Source: Mesocentrotus franciscanus (taxonomy: Eukaryota > Echinodermata > Echinoidea > Camarodonta > Strongylocentrotidae). From it: a DNA stretch of 64,000 bases. The notes under the pieces were generated by a model. It searched no databases and was not told where the DNA came from. It was given only the letters and a program-made list of their open reading frames with translations. A program made the translations under genes and the position numbers. Of this stretch, positions 1 through 12,415 are shown in pieces (positions within the stretch are counted from its first letter, which is position 1; each line of letters opens with the position of its first letter). The stretch is taken from contig CP137671.1 in assembly GCA_037976565.1 (NCBI GenBank), positions 22,941,019 to 23,005,018 of the forward strand, in the 5' to 3' direction.

Positions 1-588
1 ATGGCATCTAAACAAGGATCAATTATTAAGAAAATGTCAAGGCCATCTTGGTCCTATAGTATTTGCACGCCGACATACTCCATTGACTAATGTGACAAGA
101 GTCCGAAGGTCATGTCGTAGTTGAGTACCGACTAAGACACATACATCCCACGCACACCCCCTCCCTCACCCCACACACACCATAGGTCGCCAACAGAATC
201 ACTCTGGTATTGCCAAAAGAACAAACTTTTATCAAATGTGAAGCAGTGTGAAGACACACATACACCCACACACATGTGCAGGGCATTATTGATGATCAGT
301 TTCAACAAATTTCCAATACAGACTTGGATCATAACAGAATAACAAAAACGTTAAGTTTTTTCACAATGTACGGGACATTGCATTATTCGATTTGTTTTCA
401 AATTACCAAACGCATGAACAAAACAAGACAAGAAAACAAAAATGTTTGGAAATGCATAGGCCGACATGGTAGCTTATTTTTGTGTTAAATAGACGAATTA
501 GAATTTAGCTGACCTTACCTAGAGCATCCCTTTTCACCCTCTGGTCATCTCAGAAATTCAAACTGCTTGTCATATGTTGGCTGCTTTA

Positions 589-1156
589 AAGTACAAGTCC
601 ACTCCACTGAAAAGTTGAGCTGATTGGATAGACAAAAATCTAAAAAGCCCAAATATAACTTGGTTTTAGAAAATGGTGCTCAGATTTATTTTTAATAATT
701 TTTTTAATGAGCAAAAAACAAGTTAATGAGCGAGTCGGTTGTGACGTAGGGTCCTCACAACACAGATTCGTAATGTAACCAAATTTAATGCATACGGCTT
801 TGTGAAGTGCCTCGATACAAACTATTTCATTCACCTGATAAGAATAATGAAACACTATTATTCTTATCAGGTGAAAGAAATAGTTTGTATAGAGGCACTT
901 CACAAAGACGTATGCATTAAATTTGGTTACATTACGAAAATAGCCTATTGTCAGAATGTATACCGCTGGCACTTTCGTTGTGAGGAGCATACGTCACATC
1001 CGTACAGCAATATAAATTTTTTGCTCGAAATACCCGAAACAAAAATCGCTCTTAAAAATCACCTGATTGAAGTACGCCCGTGATATTTGGCAGTTTTAAC
1101 CTTTGATTTATTTACAAAATGTTATAATGTTTGAAAATCGGAGTGGACTTGGGCTT
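589..1156. mobile_element. MITE with TA target duplication and long internal hairpin
   Basis: The ends are AAGTACAAGTCCACTCC on the left and the inverse of AAGCCCAAGTCCACTCC on the right, flanked by TA (587-588 and 1157-1158). Unit A at 17330-17345 shows the uninterrupted site. The interior holds a nearly perfect hairpin, arms 769-848 and 855-936, with a loop of about 6 bases. No transposase is present. TA duplication suggests a Tc1/mariner-like driver, which is inference. Confidence 0.75.
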
Positions 1157-1189
1157 TAATAGACGGGCCTGTAAACATATTCCAAAGTC

Positions 1190-1330
1190 ACACTTGACTT
1201 CTACTTCTGGCTCAGAAGAGTAACAGCAAAATAGTGACAAACAAGTCTCACAAACCTCTCAGAACATTCCAACTCCCAACCCGAACTTGGCTACGTGCCC
1301 GATTTGTGTGTGTATTGGGTTTTTACAGAC
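1190..1330 (+). repeat. Dispersed block, copy 1 of 4
   Basis: A block reading CACTTCTACTTCTGGCTCAG, then CCCAACCCGAACTTGGCTAC, then GATTTGAATGTTGGCTATTG. It recurs at 17365-17480, 19545-19665 and partly at 41925-41960. Copy 1 is split, its last part lying at 1474-1492. It is a component of the duplication units. No function is assigned. Confidence 0.6.
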
Positions 1331-1964
1331 GTGTATCAATCAGATATGATTATATACGTCTGGGGACGTCACCATCCAAAAGACGTGACTCAGTTTCGAA
1401 CCTGCGTCCTCGGCTGAATCAGTTTGTAACTTCCACTGTTAGTTGGATTACAGGCGCACGCCACAACGCCGATTTGAATGTTGGCTATTGTTATGAAGGG
1501 AAGTTTTTGAAATCTAGAACAGACCGGTTTACTAATAGAAAATGTTGGTTATTGTTAGGAACCGAAATTCGTGAAATATAGAATAAACCGGTTTACTAAT
1601 AGAATAAATAGATACGAATAGAACAAGAAATTGTAGGAAGATGAAAAAAAAGTAGAAGCGAAATAATATTTTCACGAGCAAAAAAGTAATAATATGAAAA
1701 GCAAATATGAGTAGACCATCTAAAATAGCACATAATTTGCTGCTCCTCTCCGTCGTTCTATTGCAAATTGCAAGTTTATAGAGCGTCGCAGAAAATATAT
1801 GGTTATTTCCACCACCAACGTGACTATATATTTTTGTTATAACTTGTTTTATGTGTTCTTCTTATTTCTCATTGGGTGTGTTCATTTGTAATGGTCATTT
1901 GGTCCAACATCGATTCGTCTGACTCTTATCGTCTCACCTCTTAATTACTCTCACCTTGATTTTG

Positions 1965-2117
1965 AGAATATCATGAAGGATCCCCAACACCCCCTTCATC
2001 CATGTTTCTGCTGGATTAGATCAGGCAAACGAATTCAGTCTGCAAAATGCAGGACAAAACGTTTTTTGAATTCTTTCATTCCATTTGCCATTAGAGCCTT
2101 TAACAACACACGTTAAC
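1965..2117 (+). pseudogene. 3' end of a LINE (RT C-terminal tail)
   Basis: The plus strand reads an open frame with DPQHPLHPCF, then SGKRIQSAKCRT, then RFLNSFIPFAIRAFN and a stop. This is the usual C-terminal tail of Jockey-superfamily (L2/CR1-like) non-LTR reverse transcriptases. It continues the pattern of the LINE C-terminus at 36224-36778, which ends in HPLHPCYIL, so both fragments probably belong to one family. The fragment is 5'-truncated to about 150 bases, as is typical of incomplete LINE insertions, and interrupts unit 0 homology. Confidence 0.65.
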
Positions 2118-2165
2118 TGGTATCAATCAATATAGTTCACCTGAAATGGTGAAAATAACAGTATT

Positions 2166-3140
2166 ATGTCTGAGAGCTGGGCTTTGAATGCAATTTAACT
2201 TTGACTTGCTTTGCTCGTTGCCATGTGCTGTGTTGCTGAGTTCGTTGTCATGTAAGATTAAAAAACTTGCATGTAATAATCTTCATTACCAACATGAAAC
2301 TTCTGTCAATATGCGCAAGGAGGCGCCGCTTTTCAATGGACCGGTATCGTAATGTGTTCGAGTTCAGTGCGTAGGTCTTTGTGGGGTGCCTGGATGCGTG
2401 TGGTTCCGTTCGCCTGTTAGGAGTGATTTTGTTTCGGTGAGTGGGGTGTGGGTTGCGCACATTGGGTCTCGCTAGGTTGGGCAATCATTCTAGCTTGTCC
2501 AGCCTGGTAGCGGCTAGTGTGTGTAATTCGCGCTCTGTCTATCGGGGTGCGGTCGCTAGCTCTTGGCAGGTGGGTGGAGTCATTCGTGTCCGGGCGCCTC
2601 GCGGGGACCTGTGCATTCGGTTTAAATACTTTGCGAAACTGGTCTTTTGTATCTCCTTGACATGCATGAATGAATGACTGAAAACCTGTCCTCACTATGT
2701 GAAATATCCATGTCTTTAATCTGGGCGGTCGGTCCTTTCCTGTGTCTTATTATTATTATTATTATTAACATGATATGAGTTCCCATTGCATGATGTATGT
2801 ACGAAGAAAAGCGAGCAAAATTATTGAATGTAATTGTTTTTACTTGGAATAGCTTACACCTCTATCATCATGTTTAAAATATAGCCAGTGTATGTACTAT
2901 GTACTATATGCAACCGGAAAGCTGTAATGAATGGAGTCCCCGTCCAAGAGGCCCCTTTTAGAAGTCATCCTTGGCACCGCGCGTCTTTTGTTTCCCCTAC
3001 CGTAATCCCCTTAATCCCCCTCCGAGACCGCGCAGCTCCCTGTTAGCACTAACTCCTCCTTGGGGTGAAAAGTGGTGATGAATTGACAACTTCTCACCCT
3101 CATCCAACAAATGCGCAAACATATAACACAATTTAATTAA
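2166..3140. other. Unassigned spacer
   Basis: Positions 2300-2700 are richer in G and C than the surroundings and contain open frames on both strands without recognisable motifs. A short TTA/ATT microsatellite lies at 2747-2767. I see no gene. The stretch is absent from units A to C, so it is inserted DNA of unknown origin. Confidence 0.5.
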
Positions 3141-3298
3141 TAGTCAGGTCAAGATATGGTTTGACCCCAACAAAATTGCAACAAAAGGTTTTTCAACGGT
3201 TTCTAGTAGTATTCGACCTCAGGAATAACATACTAAAAGTATACCTAAATCGGAGCTTCAGAAAGGTGTTATTTTCAAGATGGCGTCCAAGATGGCCG

Positions 3299-3790
3299 CC
3301 GATACCTAAAAATGGCCATAAATCACTTATTATCCATCCTAGAGACATAATTTTGGTGTCTATCCCATGGTTTGGGGGGTCACAGAATCCATTGAGATAA
3401 GTAAGAATGGTGTGTGATGGTCTAGGAAACCCCAAAATCCAACATGGCGTCCAAAATTGCCGCCATAACATAAAAATGGCCATAAGTCACGTATTATCCA
3501 TCCCATAGACATGATTGGGGTGACAATGCTATGGTTTTCGGGGTCAGTGAATCCATTAGGATAAGTTAGAACGTTAAGCAGTGGATCAGGAAACTCCAAA
3601 ATCCAAGATGGCGTCCAAAATGGCCGCCATAACATGAAAATAGCCATAAGTCACTTATTATCCACCCGAGAGACATAATTGGAGTGTATATGCTATGGTT
3701 TTGGGGGTCATAGAATCCATTAGGATAAGTTAGAACGTTAAGCAGTGGTTCAGGAAACCACGAAATCCAATATGGCGTCCAAAAGGCCAC
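3299..3790. repeat. 164-bp tandem repeats in left arm
   Basis: About three copies of a unit starting near GGCCATAARTCACTTATTATCC lie at 3314, 3478 and 3642, a spacing of 164 bases. Each contains AAGATGGCGTCCAAAATGG-like sequence. The right arm keeps only about two copies (near 7100-7370). Open frames across the repeats (for example 3193-3647 minus) are by-products of the repetition, not genes. Confidence 0.75.
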
Positions 3791-4061
3791 AAAACCACTA
3801 AAATTTCTCAATAGAGGCGCACTTTATGAACAGAAAATGAACTTAAAATGTTTCTGTCTCACCCTTATGATGTCACCGACCCCCTACCCCCCCTAAAAAA
3901 GGGTCAATTCAACTATTGACAGGTCATTGTCACCACTGTATAGGGGAGGGGGAGGGAGCGAAAAAGACAACGTAAGAACTTAATAATAATATCTAGACAC
4001 ACATTCATAATACCAATAATACAACTAAAAATGTTTAAAACATCGTTTTGTTCATGTCATC

Positions 4062-5688
4062 TTATAGCGAATACACATGCAGATCTTCACGTACCTTCAT
4101 TTTGATGAGAAATGTACTTGAGTGAGGATAAATCATCTTATGCTTCACTATCAAGTGACTCGTTATATGGATTGTGGCATACATCAAGTTGGCAAGGTCC
4201 ACACACACTGTTACATGTAGTCCGTAACCTCTGCAGGTACAGCGAGTTGTGCTACAAGCAGTACAGCAGTTGCAATGAATCAACTTAAGAAGATTACTAG
4301 GTGCAGCCTCCGTATTCAACATCACTGGAACCAGGTGATTGTCCTCTAATTTCCAGCCCCAGTCTGTGACGCCCATGTCTTCTAATTCACTCACCATCCA
4401 TGCCATTACTTGGTAGTATTTTTTGAAGGAGTGGAATTTGGTGGAGGCTGGCGTAGGAGGGAGTCGCATTGGCAATTTTCTTGACGAACAAGTTGTATCA
4501 TAATGATGCAAGTGAGTCATTACAGCGGCAACCAAACATGAAAAACATTGCTTTGATACAAGTTCCTCTATTAGTTCCTCTGGCTGACTTAGAAGAAGGA
4601 AAGTACTAGCACAGGATTCTTAAGTGGGGCTGTATTTCACAAGCTCCTGGAAGACTGCTTTCTTTCCGATTCCGAATATCCTGGAAGTCGAATCGCAACA
4701 AGTGTAGGCATGTCGGAAAAAGTAGTTGTGAGCATAGATCTTCACCCAGGTCCACTTTAAACTGCTCAATGTTACACACCTTCGGAGCCTTGGCTGCATT
4801 GTCAGACCGGAAGTATAGTACCCTGCTATCTACATTTACATCCGCGTATTTATATGCAAGAGTAACGCCATTATGTCAGTGCCTTCTCAAATCAGAGTAG
4901 TAGACTGACGACGAGATGAATTCACTGCAGCTTTAGCAATATGTACATCTGCATCCCCGGATACATTGATTACGGTGCAATTACTCTTCCTCAGTTCCTC
5001 ACTAATGAGATTTATGAGTCCCTGCTTATTGCAGTCTCTTGATAAAAACTCATCCTTCTTGTCTGAGAATACTGTGTCTGCATTGAATCTGACAACTGGA
5101 TGGGCATTTTGCCCACGTCGCTGGTGTGTATTATCATTAATTGACGGCCCTCCACCATAGCCGTCAACAACTACATTTGCAGAACCACATAGTGGGGTTG
5201 TGAAATCAGCATATGGTCGTGCTATTCTGCCATAACTGTCTCCTGTCTTCCATGGTATCCGATGCACCAAGGAACCACCATCAAGGCCAAACTGTTCTGT
5301 GTTCTCTCACGGCTTCACTCGACACTTTACTTGCATGATCGGTTGTAGCATGAGCTAGCTGAGGCTTATCAGCCTTGCGAAAGACATTCCTAGCCTCGAA
5401 AAGTGCAGATGGGAACGGATTGAGCTCATAGCTCATTACCTCTGCTACTTCAAGTCCCCTTGTATTTTAAACTACCAGGAAGCGTTGAAACAGCAAAGCA
5501 GCATTTATGGTTTGTTCAGGTACATTTTTTACTTTCGAAATCTCTCCCAGAGTCGTAGCTCTGTCTTTCGTTTTGAACAAGACTGTGAAAACAGCATATT
5601 GGAAGGCCGCTAAGCTAATTATCGATGTACCCCAGAATAGCACACTGAAAAGGATTGACTTGCGCTTAGGTTGCTTCCATACCTTCAT
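4062..5688 (-). pseudogene. Decayed protein of an unnamed transposon-associated family
   Basis: Read on the minus strand, coding-like segments follow in order. 5688-5467 is unrecognised. 5465-5290 contains VMSYELNPFPSALFEARN and RKADKPQLAHA. After a frameshift near 5305, 5303-4887 contains LDGGSLVHRIPWKTGDSYG, VVVDGYGGGPS, HQRR and SGDADVHIAKAAV. 4535-4062 contains DWGWKLEDNHLVPVM followed by a Cys-rich CNCCTACSTTRCTC cluster. I remember this combination from long uncharacterised invertebrate proteins, but cannot name the family. The GDADxxI pattern loosely recalls PIN/FEN-type nucleases, and the Cys cluster recalls CXC-type DNA-binding motifs; both are inference. Frameshifts and stops make it non-functional. 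The inner right arm carries an inverted, more degraded copy of the C-terminal part. Confidence 0.5.
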
Positions 5689-6180
5689 GATTTTGCTGGA
5701 AGCAATCTGTATACCCTGATGAAAGGAACTGGACTTCGCAAAATCCTTGGAACAGATAGCACAGAACTATACTTCCACTCTTACAATGCAGCCGAAGCTC
5801 CGAAGGTGTAGAACTGTAAGCAGTTGAAAGTGGACCTGGGTAAGGGATCTATGCTCACAACTACTTTTTCTGGATGCCTACACCCATTGCGATTCGACTT
5901 CACGGATATTCGGAATAGGAAAGAAAGCAGTCTTCCAGAAGCTTGTGAAATGCAACCTCACTTTGGAATCCTGTGCTAGTACTTTCCTTCTACCAAGTCA
6001 GCCAAAGTAACTAGCTTAGAGGATCAAACTTGGTATCAAAGCAATGTCTTGTCATATTTGGTGGCCGCTGTAATGACTCACTTGCATTATTACGATACAA
6101 CTTGTTCGTCAAGAAAATTGCCAATGCAACTCCCTCCTACGCCAGCCTCCACCAAATTCACCTCAGAACATACTACCAAG

Positions 6181-6438
6181 CCCGGGGTATTCAGATTTGC
6201 TTTGGGCGGGGTGTGCCGCTCAAATCTCGAAATCCTACCCATTTTAGGGGTCATTTTTTTCGAAGTAAAGCCCATTTTCACAATTTTAATATTTTGGAAA
6301 TTTTGAAAACACGGACCGATGTTTAGGGACTTTTTTGTTTAAAAAGGGACCCATGTTTAGGGATTTTTTTGTGGAAAAGTGACCCATTAGACCGGCACAC
6401 CCATATGTCTTAATATGTGAGTACCCTCCCCCCCCGGG
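6181..6438. mobile_element. hAT-type MITE inside the right foldback arm
   Basis: Flanked by an exact 8-bp duplication CTACCAAG (6173-6180 and 6439-6446), the hallmark of hAT insertion. Ends are CCCGGGG and its complement, with GTACTCA-like sequence next to the right end. The left foldback arm (around 4405-4420) shows the empty site, so this MITE arrived after the arms were formed. Ends and interior (TTAGGGAC, GGGACCCATG) resemble the MITE at 41497-41911. No coding capacity. Confidence 0.85.
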
Positions 6439-7519
6439 CTACCAAGTCATGGCATGGATCGAGAGCGAAGAAGACATGGACGTCACAGATTCGGGCTGGA
6501 AATAAGAGGACAATCACTAGGTTCCACTGATGTCAAATACGGAGGCTGCACCTAGTAATCTTCTTAAGTTGAAATTGCAACTTCTGTACTGCTTGTAGCA
6601 TAACTCGCTATACCTGCAGAGGTTACGGACTACATGTAACAGTATGTGTGTGGACCTTGCGAACTTGATGTATGCCACAATCCATATAACGAGTCACTTG
6701 ATAGTGAAGCAGAAGATGAATTTTCCTACTAAAGTACATTTCTCATCAAAATGAAGGAACGTGAAGATCTGCATGTGTATATTCGCTATAAAATGACATT
6801 TTAAGTTGTATGGTGGGTATTATGAATGTGTGTCTAGATATTATAATTAAGTTCTTACGTTATCTTTTTCACCCCCCCCCCCTCCCCCAGTGTTGACAAT
6901 GACCTGTCAATAGTTGAATTGACCCTTTTTCTGGGGGGGGGGGGGGGGTGGTGACATAAAGGTGAGAGAGAAACATTTTAAGTTCATTTTCTTTTCATAA
7001 AGTGCGCCCTCTATTGATAAATCTTAGTGGTTTTGTGGCCCTTTGGGCGCCATATTGGATTTCGTGGTTTCCTGGACCACTGCTTAACGTTCTAACTTAT
7101 CCTAATGGATTCTATGACCCCCCAAAATTATAGCATAGACACCCCAAATATGTCTCTCGGATGGATAATAAGTGACTTATGGCCATTTTTATGTTATGGC
7201 GGCCATTTTGGACGCCATGTTGGATTTTGGGGTTTCCTAGACCATCACACACCATTCTTACTTGTCTCAATGGATTCTGTGACCCCCAAAACCATGGGAT
7301 AGACACCAAAATTATGTCTCTAGGATGGATAATAAGTGATTTATGGCCATTTTTAGGAATCGGCGGCCATCTTGAAAATAACACCTTTCTGAAGCTCCGA
7401 TTTAGGTATACTTTTAGTATGTTATTCCTGAGGTCGAATACTACTAGAAACCGTTGAAAAACCTTTTGTTGCAATTGTTTTGGGGTTGGGGTGTTTTTTA
7501 CCGTATATTGACCTGACTA

Positions 7520-8587
7520 TAAGTTCTTTTGGGAGATAAACCTTTGGACTTCCTCCCGCGCTATGTACAAATTGCGGAAATTTGCGGAAAATGTCAATAA
7601 ATAGATGAGAAAATCATGATGAGAACCTTACATTCACTATAACTCACGATTTCCTTGGTCGATTTCGCTGGTTCAAATGGCTATGTCTTCAGTAGGGTTT
7701 TCCGAGCACAAAAAAAAGCATTTAATAACCAATATAAATTTGCATTGGTCATATGTTGTGGATTCTGTATTTTATATGTTATAGCTATATACATCTTCAC
7801 TGACGATGCCACGCATGATTTCTAAGGTCGATGCCTGCATATTTTTACGACCGAGTGTATAAAGATCTTAGGGAAGCAGACCGCGTTGCGTAAAATTTAT
7901 TTGGAATGCCAGAGGGATCTGCGCATTGATAAGGACAGCTGTTGATGGATTTGATGGCTGACGAGGGTTACATTTCTTGTTGTTAAGCCAAATTAATCTT
8001 GAATATCTTTCCCTCGTGAAGTTCTTTCGAGACGGTATCTCCATTCATAACAGCTTCCTGGTGCAATTATCTCTGAATTCGGGTTTGCCCGAACTGTGGG
8101 TTGGGGTTCCTTCTCTGCCCCTGTCTCCTTCTCTTCCACCTCTCACTTCCTCTCTCTCTCTATCTCTCTATTTCTTTTCTCTCTGTTTCTCTCTCACTCT
8201 GTCTCTTTTTATTCCTCTCTCTATATCTCTTCCTCTTTCTCTCCCTCTCTCTCTCTATCTTTGTCTCTCGTTATTTATCACTGTCTCTGTCTCTTTCTAT
8301 GTCTCTCCGGGCGTGCACCGGCTTGGGATGAGTTTCTGGGAATGGGGGGGGGGGGTGCAGGGATCGGGGTACTGTGTACTAACGTTATGTTGAAAATCGA
8401 GAGGCCTTTTTACTATGTATATTTGTGCATTGTGTCGATGTCATGATATGTTTTTCCAATTTTTCACCGATTTTGAATGTTATTATTTCTCATTTCAATG
8501 TCATGCTTTTGATGTCTTTTTATTCATGATTTTAATGCAAAACGCAAAATGTAAAATCCCACAATGAATTTCCATGTTATTATTGGA
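7520..8587. other. Unassigned spacer with CT-rich microsatellite
   Basis: No gene recognised. A CT-rich simple repeat (CTCTCTCTTT variants) covers about 8106-8310 and produces spurious Ser/Leu-rich open frames. A G run lies at 8345-8355. The sequence has no counterpart in units A to C, so it belongs to the block inserted between unit 0 and unit A. Confidence 0.5.
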
Positions 8588-8635
8588 CGAAATAAAATTG
8601 AATTGAATTGAAATTGATAATTGAATTGAATTCAA
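8588..8635 (+). repeat. LINE-like 3' tail with GAATT repeats
   Basis: The sequence AAATAAAATTGAATTGAATTG ends in short GAATT iterations, preceded by a TTTTGCATT-like tract. Such pentamer tails are typical 3' termini of non-LTR elements. No reverse transcriptase sequence is recognisable upstream, so this is at most a short remnant. Confidence 0.4.
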
Positions 8636-9344
8636 AAATGAAAAATAACACCCATGCAACAAGGCAATTTTAATCTGATAAATATTTATATAAAATAATT
8701 TGACACCATTGTACAAGAATGAAAATATTAATGTTTACAGTCAAAACCTGCCAATAGCAGCCATCTCTCTATAAAGGCCACCTGCCGATATAAATAGAGG
8801 TCATGTATTTTGACCCCCTCGATAAAGAGAAATGTGTGTTGTACAACCTGTCTTTAACGAAAGGCTACCTGTCTACAGTGGCCACTTTTTATGTTTCCCT
8901 TGGGTGACTTTAATAGACAGGTTTCACTGTATTAAGTGATTCGCACGTTTATAATCCTCACGAAGTTCTACATAATTAATTCACTACTGCATTCATCTTT
9001 CTTGATTATATTATTTTACAGGGTATGTACAGTTAACAACTTAATTACCATACCCTTATAAAGTTTTTGTAATTTTTTTAAGTACATTTATGTGAACAAA
9101 TTTATATTTCCCGATTTATGTTTTTTGAGCTTATGACAGATTAAGCCTTACATCTAAAAGTATTCAACAAACGAATTCGGCCAACCCGCATTTCATTCTT
9201 GAATTACGAAAAACACAGACAAAAAAAAAAATTACAAGGGGGATGAATAATTTAGTTATTAACTGTAAATATTGTGCAAAAGAGTTGCTTACATGTTATG
9301 TACATGCGCTATGTCGCTCATTACTTCTCCATCAATTCCTTCTT

Positions 9345-11215
9345 CAGTTTGAGAGTATGCAAACTTACATTTCATGATATTAATATTAAAACTCATTACT
9401 GTATAAGAAAATTGCAAGAAAGTGTTTCGATCAAACCCAATTTTTGGCTCACACCAGACAGTAGACCTGAACAGGAAAATGATTCCGAAATGAAATCCTG
9501 TATAAAGCATTACTGTTATAGAGAGTGTATTCAGTAGCGATTCCAGATTTTCAATAGAATTTTAGAGAGGCATATATATATATATATATGAATGTAAGAA
9601 CCTCAACCCACCCCCACAAAAAATTCCTAGAAAAGCTCGTGCGTTTATTATCTTGACTGTGCAGTTGGCATTTTACTTTGAGTTTCATTAGAAATGATGC
9701 TTTCGTTTTAAATTATCAGCATTACATTTGAAATCACTTTAAAGCCTGATCAAAATAAACTACTCTTTACATAGAGCCCGTTTGCAATATATCGAGATCA
9801 TCGTTTAAACTATGTTGGTTCTTCAATCCTCACAATGTTCTGTATCTTTTCTTTCACGACTGCATTCAAAATAATTATACATATTAATTAACATTACATT
9901 CGAATGTTCATTTATAAATGCGAATGATAGTAGTCACTATTACCCTGCAAACAAAAGTATATTCAACAGTAATAAAAAGGAATAACATACACCACTTATT
10001 AAGTACGTTCTGGCTCACTGAAGATAATTCATTTATACCGAACATTGCTTCATCAAGCTCAGCCCCCGCCCACCACATAGTCAATAGACCTGTTTACTAT
10101 TTTTTTTCAAATTTATGGAAGTTTCCTTACTGTGGACAACATGACGATTTATTCCATTAAACTATTATTAATGAATTAACTACAATACTTGGAATCCAGT
10201 CTGCATATATCAATGGTTGCTATGTCGGACAAGCCTCGACTACGCCTTCTGGTTGTCAAGAACAACCTTTGTGTAAAAAGTACGCATACAATTTAAATAT
10301 ATTAGTAAACCGGTATATTTTACATAGGTGAGCCCCTGATCGTACACGTAACTGAGCTGAGGATGCAATACCTAAACGTAGAAAGCGAAATGTACAGCAT
10401 CAATTCGTAACATGTGCATGTTTTCACAAAGATCTCTTTTCTAACCCTTATTACATCGGACAAAGTGGTGACATTGAACGTGTACACATTCATTTTGAGA
10501 TACATCAATATGCATAGCTTTAATATAGATATAGTTAAAAATGTAGTTACCTTTTTTCTGTTCTAGTTGTACACATGTACATATACGCTCAAACAAAGAA
10601 AATTCACGCATACACCACCATATATTGCGAACTATTATGCAAACTAATATTTCATGATATTAATATCAATATCAATAAGCATTACTGTATAATAAATTTG
10701 AAAGAAAGAGTTTCGATCAAACCCTATTTTTTGCTAACACCAGACAGTAGACCCGAATAGAGAAATGATTCCGAAATGAAATCCTTAAAATGCATTACTG
10801 TTTAATATGGAGGGTTTATTTAGTAGCGGTTCTAGAGGGGGCGCTAGGTTGAGTCCCCTCCCGAATTTCATCAAGCCCTTTTTTCATTACAAATTAATTT
10901 ACGCGGGGCTATTATGAATAGGATGAATGCAAGAACCTTACAAAAATATCGGAGAACTGTTCGTGGGTATATTCTCTTGACAATAAAATTGACCACTTCC
11001 TTCGAGTTTGATTAATAAAAAGAATTCTTTATAAATTGTCAGCATTGTGTTTGATATCTTCTCTTTACAATGAGCCCCATTGTGAAAACAATATCAAGAT
11101 CATTCTTAGTTTAAACACGGCTGATTCTTTGATACTTACAATGTTCCATATCTTACTTTACACAATTGCATCCAAATTATGAAAATCGATAACATTACTT
11201 TGCATACTCCTTTTT
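9345..11215. repeat. Direct duplication of about 1.3 kb period
   Basis: 9350-9900 is repeated at about 10636-11210. Both copies contain TTTCATGATATTAATAT, GTTTCGATCAAACCC, CACCAGACAGTAGACC and GATTCCGAAATGAAATCC in that order. Open frames such as 9274-9537 fall across this repeat and are not conserved between copies, so I do not call them genes. A TA run lies at 9573-9589. Confidence 0.7.
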
Positions 11216-12415
11216 TTAAATATCACATACTTAGCATGTTCGGAACACAAGCATTACAAGATATCAAAGCCTGTCTGAAATACAATAGAAGACAACAATA
11301 AACATCAGTACACATGATACAAAACAATTAAATACAGAAATTAAAAAATGGGCGAAACATTGGTCATATAGCCGATCAACAGATTTAGACTAATAGTAAT
11401 ATATTTGCCAATAGTATATTTACCTCACGTTAAAAAGTAGAAAGATGAGCGTAATTTTGGGGGTATTTCTTAAGGTCTATTTTAGACGTTCAAGTTGAGG
11501 AAAATAAAAAGAGCGAGAGAGACAGACAGAGAGACAGACAGAGATCGAAGGTACAGCAGAGTATTCCAGGTGCGTCAAAAAAAAAATGCCCCCAACAAAA
11601 AACTAAACTAAACAACAACAAAACAAAAAAGATGAAAAGAAAATGATGTAAAAATATGTAATAGTCTAAAATCCAGTCTGATCGTAGCCTGTTCAGTTAA
11701 AAATATATAAATGTAAAACATGTTAATATAAGCATGTGAAAATATAGGCCTAAGAATATTTATTCATCTTTTTATTATTCATCATGTATCATCGTGTTTC
11801 GTTTTAAGGTCGAGAGCAAACATAATAAATACAGTGTAGTTTAAAAAAAGATAACAATAAGTACGCAACCTCCTGGAATGTACACAGACTACTGCATATA
11901 ATGTATTCTCTCCACATCAAGAACATAGTGAATAAAAATGGCTTGCAAGAGGATAATGAATATTGACTTAAAAACAGAAACAGTGGAACATATGAAACAT
12001 ATTCTTAGTTACTCATTCTCTGTATATCTCATGTAAAAAAAAGTGTAATTGGATACATGGGATAATATATGACTTTTTTTTTATACATTTGTTTTTTTCA
12101 CTTGCGACTTATTTTTTCATATATTTACAAGTTTTCCGTAAAATTAACGCTACTCAAATTAGCAACCCATCCCGTCCCCCTTGTAAATTTTATATAAATG
12201 TGCTCATTACGGAAATGAAAGGCACCAAGGATAATACAAATTTCATAACTGATGAAAAATAAAATCCTTAAACGCTCGCACACGCACACATACTTGTAAA
12301 ATAATATACGTGTATACTCTATGATAACAATATATTATATAATTAATATTATCATATATATATATATATATACACTTAATACTATTTATACAGTTCTTAT
12401 TTACACCACGTTTCC
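11216..12415. other. AT-rich spacer of unit A
   Basis: Non-coding by appearance. It contains the unit anchor CACGTTAAAAAGTAGAAAGAT near 11425, a GACA/GAGA simple repeat at about 11509-11546, and a TA-rich run at 12350-12372. Parallel stretches exist at 24835-25717 (unit B) and 47625-49330 (unit C). Confidence 0.5.

Larger units (their letters stand above)
1..1960. repeat. Tail of tandem duplication unit 0
   Basis: Three anchors tie this stretch to units A to C. Positions 1-60 match 15365-15430 and 51985-52060. Positions 490-590 match 17225-17340 and 40850-40945. Positions 1740-1920 match 20945-21120 and 42420-42545. The gene-bearing half of this unit would lie left of the window. A MITE (589-1156) interrupts the second anchor. 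No coding region is supported here; short open frames look random. Confidence 0.7.
3141..7519. mobile_element. 4.4-kb foldback element with 1.7-kb inverted arms
   Basis: The left arm (3141-4831) is matched in inverse orientation by the right arm (5754-7519). The outermost bases are TAGTCAGGTCAA and its complement. A possible TAA target duplication lies at 3138-3140 and 7520-7522. The spacer of about 0.9 kb (4832-5753) is unique. Arms differ by substitutions and indels and by one 258-bp MITE in the right arm only, so they are old rather than an assembly fold. The spacer and inner arms carry a decayed minus-strand coding region. I do not recognise a transposase. Confidence 0.75.

Noticed and set aside
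3193..3811. Several overlapping minus-strand frames with MAIFMLWRPFW-type proteins
   Set aside because: They follow the 164-bp tandem repeat and its phase, recur in the other foldback arm, and carry no domain; repeat artefacts.
8096..8446. Ser/Leu-rich frames resembling membrane proteins
   Set aside because: They are translations of a CT microsatellite.
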